A DNA stretch of 51,393 nt from CAZBYL01 sp964496275 (GCA_964496275.1 CAZBYL010000009.1:1-51393), one strand, 5' to 3'; shown: positions 1 to 9,023, numbered from the stretch's first letter. Numbers and translations are program-made. The notes: generated by a model not told the origin, from the letters alone.

Positions 1-39
1 CGCTTCGTTGCCGTCCAGTGTTACCATTTTGCGTGTCAT
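1..39 (-). CDS. nifJ: Pyruvate:ferredoxin (flavodoxin) oxidoreductase, N-terminal start only
   Basis: Only the first 13 codons are inside the window, on the minus strand. They read M-T-R-K-M-V-T-L-D-G-N-E-A, which matches the very conserved N-terminus of NifJ/PFOR (KMVT-DGN-A). An AGGAGG Shine-Dalgarno (49-54) lies 9 bases before the ATG at 39. PFOR oxidises pyruvate to acetyl-CoA with reduced ferredoxin and is central to anaerobic fermentation. The identification rests on 13 residues, so the rest of the gene is unseen. Confidence 0.65.
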   Translation of the reverse strand, partial: MTRKMVTLDGNEA

Positions 40-85
40 TCGCGTTTACCTCCTAAGCAAATTGAACCTGCAATTATAAGCGGAA

Positions 86-115
86 TGGCTGCCCCAAATA
101 GTATTAAGGCAGCCA
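86..115 (-). terminator. Hairpin between the cyclodeaminase gene and nifJ
   Basis: TGGCTGCC (86-93) and GGCAGCCA (108-115) form a perfect 8-bp stem with a 14-base loop, just after the stop of the ornithine cyclodeaminase-like gene. There is no good U-tract, so termination is plausible but may be weak. Confidence 0.4.
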
Positions 116-168
116 CTCAAGAGCAATTAACAAAGTTTATACAAAAGAATATTTTTGCTCACACGGGA

Positions 169-1158
169 CTACAGCTTGAGCATCATACCCGCGTTCTGTG
201 CCATGGCTTTTTCCATGATGAGTTTTGCTGTCATTACGTCATTGACTGCGATTCCCATGAAGAGGCATGTTCTGTGTCCGCTGTGTGTTGTGGGTTTCTG
301 TCCTGTTACGATTTCGCCCATGTCGGCATAGATTTCCGCCTTTGTCGGGTAGCCCTTCTGGAAGTATGCGCCCTGCTCCTGTGTCCAGAGGTACTGTCCC
401 TTGTCGTCGCAGACAAAAGATGTTCCCTTGTTGACTATTTCTGCGTCGAATGTTGAGCAGTAGTCGCTTGTCATGCAGAATACGTCTTTCTTCAGCATGT
501 TGGCCTTAACGGGGCGTTCGGGATCTGCCACGATAGGTGCGCATGAGGTGATGACGTCGGCATCTTCGCAAACATCTTTGTAGCTCTTGCTCACAACGAA
601 CTCTACGTTGGGAACGACGTCTTTCATTGCTGCGATGAATCTCTCGGCCTGTGCTTCGATTGGGTCAAAGATTTTTACCGTCTTCATGTTGGGAAGAACT
701 TCTTTGAAAGCGCGGAGTGTGATCTGTCCGATTCTGCCGAGCCCGAGCACAGAGACAACTTCTGATTTGGGGTCTGCAAAATACTTTGCTCCGAGGCCTG
801 CTGCGGCTCCCGTGCGCCATGTCGTCATCCAGTTGCAGTCCATTATTGCTTCGACTACGCCGGTCTCGACTGAGTTGAGTACGAATACACCGTTGTTGTA
901 GGGGAGACCCTTCTGAAGGTTTGTGGGGAAGCCGCAAACCCATTTGATTCCCGCCATGTCAACGTCGCCGCCGACCCAGCAAGGCATTGCGTGCATGTAG
1001 CAGTCATGTCTCGGGTGAACGCCTATCTTCGGGGGAAGCTCTACTTTGCCTTCTCCGACATTTTTCCAACCAACTTCTACTGCGTCAATTACTTCCTTCA
1101 TTGTTATACCGAGATTCTCTACATCCTGCTGCGAAATAAAACGAACATCATAAGCCAC
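169..1158 (-). CDS. Ornithine cyclodeaminase / mu-crystallin family protein
   Basis: A 329-residue protein of the usual family length. The Rossmann dinucleotide-binding motif GLGRIGQ is near residue 140, preceded by the conserved W-RTGAAAGLGAKY segment. Family members are NAD(P)-dependent: ornithine or lysine cyclodeaminases, alanine dehydrogenases, or imine/ketimine reductases. The start is a GTG at 1158, with a strong AGGAGGTG Shine-Dalgarno at 1166-1173. A promoter with TTGACA at 1249-1254 lies upstream, so the gene is probably transcribed on its own. Its place beside betaine-type transport and demethylation genes suggests a role in proline, ornithine or N-methyl amino acid metabolism, but the substrate is not determined by the sequence. 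Confidence 0.8.
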   Translation of the reverse strand: MAYDVRFISQQDVENLGITMKEVIDAVEVGWKNVGEGKVELPPKIGVHPRHDCYMHAMPCWVGGDVDMAGIKWVCGFPTNLQKGLPYNNGVFVLNSVETGVVEAIMDCNWMTTWRTGAAAGLGAKYFADPKSEVVSVLGLGRIGQITLRAFKEVLPNMKTVKIFDPIEAQAERFIAAMKDVVPNVEFVVSKSYKDVCEDADVITSCAPIVADPERPVKANMLKKDVFCMTSDYCSTFDAEIVNKGTSFVCDDKGQYLWTQEQGAYFQKGYPTKAEIYADMGEIVTGQKPTTHSGHRTCLFMGIAVNDVMTAKLIMEKAMAQNAGMMLKL

Positions 1159-1183
1159 TTCAACGCACCTCCTGTATTTTTTT

Positions 1184-1254
1184 GTCCCACAATGGGACGT
1201 AATATTAAAATGAAATTATTTCCTTAATTCTATATCACGAAATTATTTTGTCAA
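1184..1254 (-). promoter_or_regulatory. Promoter and leader of the cyclodeaminase-like gene
   Basis: On the minus strand, TTGACA (1249-1254) and TAGAAT (1227-1232) are separated by 16 bases. A small palindrome GAAAT-T-ATTTC lies at 1212-1222, close to the expected transcription start. A 6-bp hairpin, GTCCCA/TGGGAC (1184-1198), sits between it and the Shine-Dalgarno. The promoter resembles the one before the UroD-thioredoxin gene at 9115-9142. Confidence 0.55.
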
Positions 1255-1281
1255 TACTTAAACAGTGAAATTTTTTAATTT

Positions 1282-3288
1282 TTATTCTGAATCGTCTACC
1301 ACATTGAAGAGTAATTGCGTCCACAAATGTACCTTGCGAAGTCCGCCCTGCACCCATGCCTCTTCGTCCTCCTGTTTCATGTTGATGACAGGAGTTTTTG
1401 CGCCGCTCTTTTTGGCGCGCTCCGTAATCCACGGCTGCATATAGGCCGAGGCCATGGTTACCGCTTCATTCAGCGATGAGTAGTCTTTTATACCTGAAGG
1501 AAGGTGGACTCGGTACTCCCCCGTTACCATGGGCGTAATCCACACTGAGTAGCGAAGAGAGAATGTGCCGACGGCAGAGCCTACAGCGCCCGCCACTTGC
1601 GCAAATTCCGGCAGTATTGTCTTTTTTGCGCCAAGCAGCGCTCCGACTTTGTCTATAAATGCCCATGTAGGAGCGCCTGCCCCGATCACGGCAGCATTTA
1701 AGTCAACTTTTACATCGGGCGCTCCCGATGGTTTTGAATCCCGGAGTCCGTAGTCAATGAGATTCTCCGCTTCCCCATGTCTTTTGATGCTGAATTTTGC
1801 CCTCAGAAGGCTTTTACGCAGTACGTTAAGAGCTATGTCGTGGGCGACTTTATCGCACACGGCAAGGCTGATTGCATTGATGTCCTGGTTCATAGTCCGT
1901 CCCTGAAGCAGAACTTTCGCCGCCTGCCTTGATGCGTTCGCATCCCATTTGTCGAGTTTGCCCAATACGTGCAGCGCGTCTGTCGGCGTAAATCCGGAGA
2001 ATTCTACGATTCCTTTGGTTTCCATATCCTCGACATCTACGTAAGCGCTTTTAAAGAGCCGCTCTTCCGAAAGAATTATGTCCGCTGTGGAGCAGCCGTT
2101 TTTCAGCTTGTCTGCGATTTTTTGTTCAAATGAAGTTTGTGCTTTTTCGCCGCACACTTCTCTTATAACTATCGGCTCGATTGCGTAGTTCAGGTTTGAG
2201 AGGTGTCTTAGACATTCGGCGGATTCCGGAATTTCCGAAACTGTGGAGCACATGGATTTTACCCTTCTGGGTCCCACTGTGAGCTTGGCGTCGTTGCCGA
2301 AGGCGACTCTGCTGTCTCCGCCCAGCCCGAAGGTGTAGATGTCTATGGATTTTATCAGTGTTTTGTGATCACCGACAGTTGTGCCCTCTGTTCCGAGGCC
2401 GGGTTTTCCGTTTTCGTCGAGGTAGATTATGTCCGTTGTAGTGCCGCCCACGTCCACAACCCAGCTCGGGTCTTTGCATTCGGCGGATTTTGCAAGGAAG
2501 AACGCTCCTATGGAGCTTGCGGCAGGGCCTGAGAGTATTGTTTCGATGGGGTGTTCTTTTGCCCATTCCGCGCCGACAAGAGAGCCGTCGCTGCGAACTA
2601 TTGAGATGGGAACGCTTATTCCGTGGTTTTGAAATATTTTTTCAACGGATTCGAGCAGGTTTATCAATATAGGTATGAGTCCTGAATTAAGTGTCGCAGT
2701 CGTGGCGCGCAGAACAGCGTCCAGGTCGGATGCCAGTTCGTGTCCGCAGGTAACGCAGACTTCAGGAAATTTTTTCTTTATTATTTCTCTGGCTCTTACT
2801 TCGTGACTGGGGTTTCTGACGGAGAAATATGCGGAAACGGCGAAGGATTCCACCAAAGATCTCATCGCGTCTATATTTTTTTCAATTTTTTCAACATCTA
2901 AGGGAGCTGCTTCGTTGCCCTTGGGGTCGTGTCCGCCGGCAACGGCCAGAACATGCTTTGTACCGAATTTATTTAATTTTAATGCAGTTTCAACTTGATC
3001 TGCATCGTATCCTATCAATATAAGCCCTGTCGGTCTGATTTTATTTTCCACTATTGCATTGGTCGCCAGTGTTGTAGCTAAATTAACCCCTTTGATTCTT
3101 TCGGGTTCTATTTTCTCCAGTATTTCCTTAAGTCCGTCTTCGATGGTGGACAGCAGGTCATTGTGCCGTGTCGGCGTTTTTGCCCAAGCTTCAACGTCCA
3201 GTTCCGTACCGCTTATGAAAGCCAGGTCTGTAAATGTGCCGCCGGCGTCTATTCCCAAGATCCCTTGATCCAAGCGAGTATTATCCAT
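1282..3288 (-). CDS. Hydantoinase A / oxoprolinase family protein
   Basis: A 668-residue protein with the N-terminal hydantoinase A signature GIDAGGTFTDLAF and the central ASKHA-fold phosphate loop VVDVGGTTTDIIYL near residue 290. Known relatives are the ATP-dependent N-methylhydantoinase A subunit and 5-oxoprolinase; no HyuB-like partner is visible here. The start is set at the ATG at 3288, which has GGAGG 8 bases upstream; an in-frame extension to 3315 lacks a Shine-Dalgarno. It follows the BCCT gene on the same strand. Opening of an N-methylated lactam or hydantoin is plausible. An ATP-dependent corrinoid-activating role is also conceivable because the fold is shared, but the iron-sulfur domain of such activators is absent. 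Confidence 0.75.
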   Translation of the reverse strand: MDNTRLDQGILGIDAGGTFTDLAFISGTELDVEAWAKTPTRHNDLLSTIEDGLKEILEKIEPERIKGVNLATTLATNAIVENKIRPTGLILIGYDADQVETALKLNKFGTKHVLAVAGGHDPKGNEAAPLDVEKIEKNIDAMRSLVESFAVSAYFSVRNPSHEVRAREIIKKKFPEVCVTCGHELASDLDAVLRATTATLNSGLIPILINLLESVEKIFQNHGISVPISIVRSDGSLVGAEWAKEHPIETILSGPAASSIGAFFLAKSAECKDPSWVVDVGGTTTDIIYLDENGKPGLGTEGTTVGDHKTLIKSIDIYTFGLGGDSRVAFGNDAKLTVGPRRVKSMCSTVSEIPESAECLRHLSNLNYAIEPIVIREVCGEKAQTSFEQKIADKLKNGCSTADIILSEERLFKSAYVDVEDMETKGIVEFSGFTPTDALHVLGKLDKWDANASRQAAKVLLQGRTMNQDINAISLAVCDKVAHDIALNVLRKSLLRAKFSIKRHGEAENLIDYGLRDSKPSGAPDVKVDLNAAVIGAGAPTWAFIDKVGALLGAKKTILPEFAQVAGAVGSAVGTFSLRYSVWITPMVTGEYRVHLPSGIKDYSSLNEAVTMASAYMQPWITERAKKSGAKTPVINMKQEDEEAWVQGGLRKVHLWTQLLFNVVDDSE

Positions 3289-3368
3289 TGTCAATTCCTC
3301 CAATTGCCAGAACAAAAAAATATTATCAGTATCAATGAATAATTAAAAAATATCCTGTTTTAAGGCTC

Positions 3369-3399
3369 GAGGCGGAAGCAGATATACTACTTCCGCCTC
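3369..3399. terminator. Strong inverted repeat after the BCCT gene
   Basis: GAGGCGGAAG (3369-3378) and CTTCCGCCTC (3390-3399) form a perfect 10-bp stem with an 11-base loop, between the BCCT stop and the hydantoinase-like gene. Neither side has a clear T-run, so it may be a partial terminator or an mRNA-stabilising processing hairpin that sets different levels for the two genes. Confidence 0.5.
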
Positions 3400-3439
3400 A
3401 GGTCTGTGTGTGGGTTTTAAATAACAGAGGAAGGCACTG

Positions 3440-5047
3440 TTACTTTATTGCTTCTCTCGTCCTTCTGTAGAGCAGTGCGGGGTCGTCGTTCAGGTAGTGG
3501 TAGTCTCCCGTTTTGTCGTATTCCTTCAGATTGAGCATGCACTTCACGTGGCCGTACATCATGACGCACATGGCAATCAATATCGGGAATCCCCAAACAA
3601 CGGCGCTTGCCTGAAGGGCTGCCATACCGCCCGTAGCGAGCAGGATATAGGTTACACCCATCATGATCAGAGCCCAGAAAATGACCAAGACACTCGGCGG
3701 CTTTGTGAGACCGTCAATATCTTCATAGTCTCTTGCCGTCATGGATGCTATCGCAACCGCAAGAGCCTGACCCAACGTGATGAATGAGAGAACAACTATC
3801 ATAAAGCTGACTAATTTCATTACTGCGGGCATCGGCAGATAGTCGCAGAGTGTGTACAGTGCAGTATCCGCTCCGACAGCAGCTATTGTCTTGTAGATTG
3901 CCCCGTTTTTGAATACGTCGATGAAGATTGCTCCGCCGCCCAGCCATGTAAACCAGAAGAAGGAGAAGATTACAGGCGCGATAAGGTTTACAAGGACAAA
4001 TTCTCTTATCGTGCGTCCGTATGCAAGCTTAATAAGGAACATGCCCATGACAGGGGCGAAGAGTGCCCACCAGCAGTATATGAAGATTGGGTTGGCCGCA
4101 ATCCAGCCGGACTGTACGATCGGTTCCAGCTCCAAGGAGAGGCGCACAAAGTTGGAAATGTACGCACCTGCGCTTGTGAAAACCAATCCCATAATGTTCA
4201 GCGGGTCGATGAATATGAAGGCCCATATCGCAATCCAGTAGTAGAGGTACATGTTTGCCGAGCTGATGAAGGTGATCGCCTTGTCAATGCCGGAAATAGC
4301 GGCTGCGGCGTAGATGATTGTGAATCCGCCGAGGACGAAGAACCAGGTCATCGCGTTGCTCGGAACACCGAATATGACGTCAAGTCCGCGTGATGTCTGA
4401 AGCGTGGAGAATCCCATCGTAACGGCAACACCTATGACTATGAGGTACACGGCTATGGAGTCGACTATATTGCCGAAGGTTCCTTCAACTTTGTCTCCTG
4501 CAACGCCAAAGAACATCTCGCTTACGCGGTATCTGCGCTTTCCGTTGTAGTAGAGGAATGCGATGACTATTCCGCAGGCGGTGTAAATTGAATACGGGTG
4601 AATCGTCCACTGCAGGTATGTCCACTGGAAAGCCAGCGAGATGGACTCTGTAAGGCTTGTCGGGTTTTCAAACGGGGGCATGTTGTTCAGAACCTGAACA
4701 GGGCTGTAAGCTCCGTAGAAGCAAAGACCGGCTCCCGTTCCCGCCGTCAGAGCTATTGAGAACCATTTTATCGTGCTCATTCTCGGCTTTGCGTCAACGC
4801 CGCCGAGTCTGATTGAACCATATTTACTGAAAGCCGCCCACATGCAAAAGACGAACATTCCGGTTACGACAGGAGCCATAAACCAAGTAAAGTATTTGCA
4901 GGCCCCGTTAAGAAGGAGGTTGGATACACTTGTAAAATTAGCAGGAGCAAAAACTCCCCAACAGATAAACGCTATCAGGGCTATTGCGGGAGCGGTAAAT
5001 ATTTGCATATTTATCACGTCGAAAAGTGAACTTTTTTTCTGTTCCAT
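3440..5047 (-). CDS. BCCT family betaine/carnitine/choline transporter
   Basis: A 535-residue integral membrane protein with about 12 hydrophobic segments. It has the BCCT tryptophan region around IYCWWALFAPVMGMF followed by the amphipathic GRTIREF segment, both typical of BetP/CaiT. Family members import glycine betaine, carnitine, choline or proline betaine by Na+ or H+ symport or by substrate/product exchange. The start is the ATG at 5047 (M-E-Q-K), preceded by GGGAG; a 35-residue upstream extension is hydrophilic and unlike the family. It lies directly downstream of an MttB-corrinoid operon but is separated by a terminator. The most natural inference is supply of a quaternary amine to the methyltransferase. 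Confidence 0.88.
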   Translation of the reverse strand: MEQKKSSLFDVINMQIFTAPAIALIAFICWGVFAPANFTSVSNLLLNGACKYFTWFMAPVVTGMFVFCMWAAFSKYGSIRLGGVDAKPRMSTIKWFSIALTAGTGAGLCFYGAYSPVQVLNNMPPFENPTSLTESISLAFQWTYLQWTIHPYSIYTACGIVIAFLYYNGKRRYRVSEMFFGVAGDKVEGTFGNIVDSIAVYLIVIGVAVTMGFSTLQTSRGLDVIFGVPSNAMTWFFVLGGFTIIYAAAAISGIDKAITFISSANMYLYYWIAIWAFIFIDPLNIMGLVFTSAGAYISNFVRLSLELEPIVQSGWIAANPIFIYCWWALFAPVMGMFLIKLAYGRTIREFVLVNLIAPVIFSFFWFTWLGGGAIFIDVFKNGAIYKTIAAVGADTALYTLCDYLPMPAVMKLVSFMIVVLSFITLGQALAVAIASMTARDYEDIDGLTKPPSVLVIFWALIMMGVTYILLATGGMAALQASAVVWGFPILIAMCVMMYGHVKCMLNLKEYDKTGDYHYLNDDPALLYRRTREAIK

Positions 5048-5204
5048 ACTACAAACACTCTCCCTTCTATGTATAGCACGTTGCTTATTTTCACTTTTAT
5101 ATACGTCATGTGTGCCCGCAAACAGGTGTCCCCATAGCAGATGCAGCATCATAATATGTTAGAAAGTGAAAGTTAATGGATTGACCGCTTTTAAAAAAAT
5201 TGAA

Positions 5205-5246
5205 AAAGAGATAATGCACAAGCCTTTGCCCGTACATTATCTCTTT
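5205..5246 (-). terminator. Rho-independent terminator of the MttB1 operon
   Basis: AAAGAGATAATG (5205-5216) and CATTATCTCTTT (5235-5246) are perfect 12-base arms. Read on the minus strand, the stem is followed by a T-rich tail. It closes the operon that starts with the UroD-thioredoxin gene and also follows the micro-ORF at 5257-5319. Confidence 0.75.
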
Positions 5247-5256
5247 ATGGTTTTAC

Positions 5257-5319
5257 TTAGATATATCCATAATATGGACGATGTACGACTGAACTGTGTA
5301 CCCACTGATAACCATACAT
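5257..5319 (-). CDS. Tyr-rich 20-residue micro-ORF at the end of the MttB1 operon
   Basis: A 20-codon ORF on the minus strand, reading M-Y-G-Y-Q-W-V-H and ending R-P-Y-Y-G-Y-I. A perfect AAGGAGG Shine-Dalgarno (5328-5334) lies 8 bases before the ATG, one of the best ribosome sites in the window. The ORF sits after the corrinoid-protein gene and just before the operon terminator, so it should be co-transcribed. It has five tyrosines, one tryptophan and two histidines, and no membrane segment. I do not recognise it. Function is unknown; a leader-like or accessory peptide are both possible. Confidence 0.5.
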   Translation of the reverse strand: MYGYQWVHSSVVHRPYYGYI

Positions 5320-5401
5320 GAGAAACGCCTCCTTCTAATCCTGATTCATAAGCAACATCCATACTTATGGCGAAGCTGAAAAATTTAAGACAACTTTCTC
5401 G

Positions 5402-6058
5402 TTATGCTTTGAACCCCAAAAGCGCGTCTGCTTCCGTGACTGCTTCCGAAGCGTTGTCGGACCATCCGTCGGCACCGATCTTATTGGCCCAGTCTCTCGA
5501 TACGGGAGCTCCGCCGACCATGACTTTGATCTGATCACGGATACCGGCTTCTTTCGCCATTTCGATGAATTCCTTCTGAGCGGGCATCGTTGTTGCGAGA
5601 AGTGATGAGAGTCCGACGATGTCGGGATGATGCTCTTTGACGAGCTCAATCATCTTCGTGTTTGCAACGTCTTTACCGGCGTCGATGATTTCATATCCGG
5701 ATGCGTTCATGATCATACCGACAAGGCTCTTGCCTATGTCATGCACGTCGCCTTCGACTGTTGCGAGAAGAACCGTTCCGCGCTTCTCTATGCGGGCGGA
5801 GCTTGCCTTGAACTGCTCTTTGAGTTCGTTCATAATCTCGGTCACGATATCGGCTGCAAGCAGCAGCTCGGGAAGAAAGACTTCTTCCTGCGCAAACAGG
5901 ACACCAAGTTCCTGAAGGCCTGTGGCGAGGGCTTTATTGAGAATGTCAATCGGGGCCACACCGGCATCAAGAGCCTTCTTGACCTGAGACTTGACTTCAT
6001 CGCGATCCTGATCCATCAACGCTGCTACGATCTTTTCCATTACATCCTGATTACTCAT
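5402..6058 (-). CDS. Corrinoid (B12-binding) methyltransferase protein 1
   Basis: A 218-residue protein with the two-part layout of MttC/MtbC corrinoid proteins: a helical cap (about 1-90) and a Rossmann-like B12 domain. The cobalt-ligand motif D-x-H-x-x-G is EGDVHDIGK, with His106. SSLLATTMP and the late VMVGGAPV loop complete the cobalamin site. It carries the methyl group between the MttB-type methyltransferase and the acceptor methyltransferase. The gene lies 13 bases after MttB1, with GGGAGG before its ATG. Confidence 0.92.
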   Translation of the reverse strand: MSNQDVMEKIVAALMDQDRDEVKSQVKKALDAGVAPIDILNKALATGLQELGVLFAQEEVFLPELLLAADIVTEIMNELKEQFKASSARIEKRGTVLLATVEGDVHDIGKSLVGMIMNASGYEIIDAGKDVANTKMIELVKEHHPDIVGLSSLLATTMPAQKEFIEMAKEAGIRDQIKVMVGGAPVSRDWANKIGADGWSDNASEAVTEADALLGFKA

Positions 6059-6071
6059 AATAGAGGCCTCC

Positions 6072-7481
6072 CTATCTCGCGATTATTTCTTCTATTTTCT
6101 TGACGATATCTTCCGGAACCTGGGGTCCGACATACTTTTCCATCAACTTCGGATACAGAGCCTTGGCTCTCTTTCTGATGTTCTTTGCAAGGGGATCCTT
6201 GTCTATTGCGAGGTAGCCGCGGTCCATGATTGTGGGGAGGAAGGTTTCCTTCTTGTAGTTGTTGAGCGTATGCTTTGACCTTACAAAGTCTCCGCCGTAA
6301 CCGACTTCCTTGAAGATATCGAGGTCGCATGTCTCGGCCGTTACATTGATACCCTTAAGAACTCTGTCAACCCATCCTGTGATTTCGCAGTCAATGATAA
6401 GTGTCTCAAGGCTTATTGCGTTTTCGTCTGCGAAAAGTCCCATTCCTGAGCACATGTTCATTCCCGCGAGTGCCGGAAGGAGTCCCGAACCGAGCTTTTC
6501 CATACCGAGCTGTACGTCGATTGTCTTCGTATCGCCGAGGAAAGAGCCGCCGCCGCTGGGAAGTCCGTAGTACTTCGCAAGCTGTGTCGTGGCAACGCGC
6601 TGCATTGCAAACTCAGGAGCGCCGTGTGAGCAGGTTGCGCCTCTCATGTCGAGGAGACGTGCCCAACTGGCGTAGATAAGGGGAACTTCTTTGTTTACCG
6701 CTTTGCAAAGTACGAAAGCGTTAAGGATTTCGGCGTTGGCGCAGATAAGGTTTCCTGCGAGTGTTGCAGGCCCCGTGCCGCCTGCCATTGGGCCGGATTC
6801 GATGAAGAGGGGGATACCCTTCTTGGAGCCTTCGATAACGAGCTCCGCAAAGTCTTTTCTTACGTGCAGCGGGCTTGTGAGGCAGCAAAGCATGGAGATA
6901 AAGGGCTTCTCTACGAGCTTGTCCATGCCGCCTGCGATTGCGGCTGCCATGTCAAATGTCTTATTTGCATTGACTCCGCTCTGTGCTTCGCACATTACGT
7001 GCTTGCTTGTATGGAGAAGAAGGTCTTTTGACTCGATTACGTCGCAAATTGACATAGGAACTTCTGTCGGTGTTGCGGCTGCTGTGATGTAGTGAGGTCT
7101 CTCAAGAACGTCTCCGAGCTGGATAAGGTCGATAAGGTCTTGCTCTACGACTGCACGATATTCGTCTGTATGAATGTCATATACGTTTGTAGCGACGCCG
7201 ATTGTTCCGTAATAGGTATCATTGCCGCCGATAAGCATGGGCTTTCCGCCTCTTCTGTCGTACAGCCTTACCCAAGATGCGCATGCGGCCAGAGTCTCGT
7301 TGATGACGTGGTCAGGTACACGCACGATTCCGGTTGCTCTGTCAACGTGGCAGCCCGCTTTTTCGTAATAATCAAGAGCCTCATCACTGCTGACAAGCGT
7401 TCCCATATCGCGAAGCAATGCACGCGAAGCTTGGTCGATTCGTACCAGATCTGCATCGGACAATATCTTAAATCTTTCCAT
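6072..7481 (-). CDS. MttB-family (trimethylamine/betaine-type) methyltransferase 1, non-pyrrolysine
   Basis: A 469-residue protein of the MttB superfamily with conserved blocks GTIGVATNVYDIHT, FISMLCCLTSPLHV and PSGGGSFLGDTK. No in-frame amber codon interrupts it, so it belongs to the non-pyrrolysine branch that includes the glycine betaine methyltransferase MtgB. It should transfer a methyl group from a quaternary amine to Co(I) of the adjacent corrinoid protein. The start is the ATG at 7481 with GAGGGG upstream; a TTG five codons earlier is less likely. It sits between the UroD-thioredoxin gene and the corrinoid gene. The substrate is not known; a betaine is inferred from the BCCT neighbour. 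Confidence 0.9.
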   Translation of the reverse strand: MERFKILSDADLVRIDQASRALLRDMGTLVSSDEALDYYEKAGCHVDRATGIVRVPDHVINETLAACASWVRLYDRRGGKPMLIGGNDTYYGTIGVATNVYDIHTDEYRAVVEQDLIDLIQLGDVLERPHYITAAATPTEVPMSICDVIESKDLLLHTSKHVMCEAQSGVNANKTFDMAAAIAGGMDKLVEKPFISMLCCLTSPLHVRKDFAELVIEGSKKGIPLFIESGPMAGGTGPATLAGNLICANAEILNAFVLCKAVNKEVPLIYASWARLLDMRGATCSHGAPEFAMQRVATTQLAKYYGLPSGGGSFLGDTKTIDVQLGMEKLGSGLLPALAGMNMCSGMGLFADENAISLETLIIDCEITGWVDRVLKGINVTAETCDLDIFKEVGYGGDFVRSKHTLNNYKKETFLPTIMDRGYLAIDKDPLAKNIRKRAKALYPKLMEKYVGPQVPEDIVKKIEEIIAR

Positions 7482-7652
7482 GTCAATACCCCTCAACTTT
7501 CTTCAATAAAGATAGAATTACAGTGCAAAAACCAATGAAGCTGCAATCATTAAATTCTGTTTTCAGGCTACAAAGAGCTGTTGTGAAATTTGACCGCATT
7601 ATTGGACAAATACGCACCCCCTATATAGCAAGTTTAATCAGCAGCTATGCTG

Positions 7653-9023
7653 CTACAGTCTCTTATCTATCTCTTTACACAGTTCATCACTGGTCGGCGT
7701 TATATTGTCGAAAACTACCTCATTGTTAATAAGCATCGTAGGCAGTGTCGAAACACCTAGCTTTTGAGTCCTGCGTATCCCGGAAAGACTTTTGATAAGA
7801 GATTCACGCCATGTGAGCTTTTCTCCGTACTTATCGGCGACAGACTTGACAGATTCAACCATATACTGGCAAGGTGCGCAGCCTTCGGAGTCGAGTGTTA
7901 CGATTTCTATAAATACGTGACCCGGTTTGACCTCTTCGATTTCTTCATTGCCGTCCTCGCCGTCGCACTGCTTGAGCGCATCTTCCAGCGAAAGGAATCC
8001 GGCGGATTTCTCGGGGACAACACCGTTTTGTGCATAATCGCCTATTGCTTCCAAATTATAGAAAGGCGTATCAAAGGGAAGGTCGCAGCCCGGCGACAGT
8101 ATGTAACCGCGGTTTCCGCCAACTTCTATACGGCTCTTCGCTTCCGCGACACATTCAACCGGTGAGCCGAAGAGCAATGTCGTTGTAAGAGCCATATTGC
8201 CCTCAAAGCAAACATGATACTTTTCCGCAAGCTCGCGAACCATACCGAGGTCAACCTGCTCGTCAAACGCGATTCCGTCGGGAGCGCACTGCATCATAAG
8301 TTCGATATTCTTTGTCGCGTTGCCGCAGCAGAACAGAGTGACCAAGCCGCCCTTGTCATGTATTGCGGAGACGATCGGATCCATGCAGGGTGTTACATAC
8401 TTCTTAAAATGGCGGGGTGAAATCTGGCTTGTCATCGGGTCTACCACAGCGACTGCATCGACTCCGACTTCCAAATACCACTCAGACATCTTCACCGCTA
8501 TACCTGCGCAATAATCAAGCAGCTCCTTCGCAGCGGAAGGATTCTCAATCATTCCCGTAAGGAAAGACTGACCGGCAAGGTGCAGAGCCAGGGTGAAAGG
8601 TCCGCATATAAGCGCAAAAACTGCCTTTGTCTTACCGACGGAATCTACGATTTTCTTCGTCGCGTCCAAGCAAAGGGGGATTCTGCCCTTATCTTTTGTA
8701 AACTCGGGAAGATCTTTGATTGTCAAACCTTCCTCCAAAACATGAGAAACTACCGCCGGCGGGTTATTCTTTGCCCATTTCAGCTTGCAGCCCAGAACCT
8801 CCGGCTCTACCTGCAAATCAAAAACGGCGCAAACACCGTCTGCCATATATCTGTCGGCAGAAACAGTCACGCCGCGAACAATGGCATCGGCATCTTTGAG
8901 GAAACTCTCGGCATCCATACCTATCAACTTCGCAACATGAACACCGGTGAAAGGAACCCAAGGCACCCTTTCAACTTCTTCAAACTTAAGTGCAGCCCTT
9001 ACAAGCTCTTTGCCATTACGCAT
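7653..9023 (-). CDS. MtaA/UroD-fold methylcobamide methyltransferase fused to a thioredoxin-like domain
   Basis: A 456-residue protein. Residues 1 to about 345 have the uroporphyrinogen decarboxylase/MtaA-MtbA fold: VPFTGVHVAKLIGM, a CGPFTLA block, FCCGN and a late ILSPGCDLP that fits the zinc-binding Cys of methylcobamide methyltransferases. An acidic linker (DGEDGNEEIEEV) leads to a C-terminal thioredoxin-like domain with a C-A-P-C redox motif (382-385) and the cis-proline S-T-L-P-T (Pro428). The start is the ATG at 9023 with GGAG at 9032-9035. It is first in the operon with MttB1 and the corrinoid protein and probably moves the methyl group onward, to CoM, tetrahydrofolate or another thiol. 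The redox domain is an unusual addition. Confidence 0.82.
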   Translation of the reverse strand: MRNGKELVRAALKFEEVERVPWVPFTGVHVAKLIGMDAESFLKDADAIVRGVTVSADRYMADGVCAVFDLQVEPEVLGCKLKWAKNNPPAVVSHVLEEGLTIKDLPEFTKDKGRIPLCLDATKKIVDSVGKTKAVFALICGPFTLALHLAGQSFLTGMIENPSAAKELLDYCAGIAVKMSEWYLEVGVDAVAVVDPMTSQISPRHFKKYVTPCMDPIVSAIHDKGGLVTLFCCGNATKNIELMMQCAPDGIAFDEQVDLGMVRELAEKYHVCFEGNMALTTTLLFGSPVECVAEAKSRIEVGGNRGYILSPGCDLPFDTPFYNLEAIGDYAQNGVVPEKSAGFLSLEDALKQCDGEDGNEEIEEVKPGHVFIEIVTLDSEGCAPCQYMVESVKSVADKYGEKLTWRESLIKSLSGIRRTQKLGVSTLPTMLINNEVVFDNITPTSDELCKEIDKRL

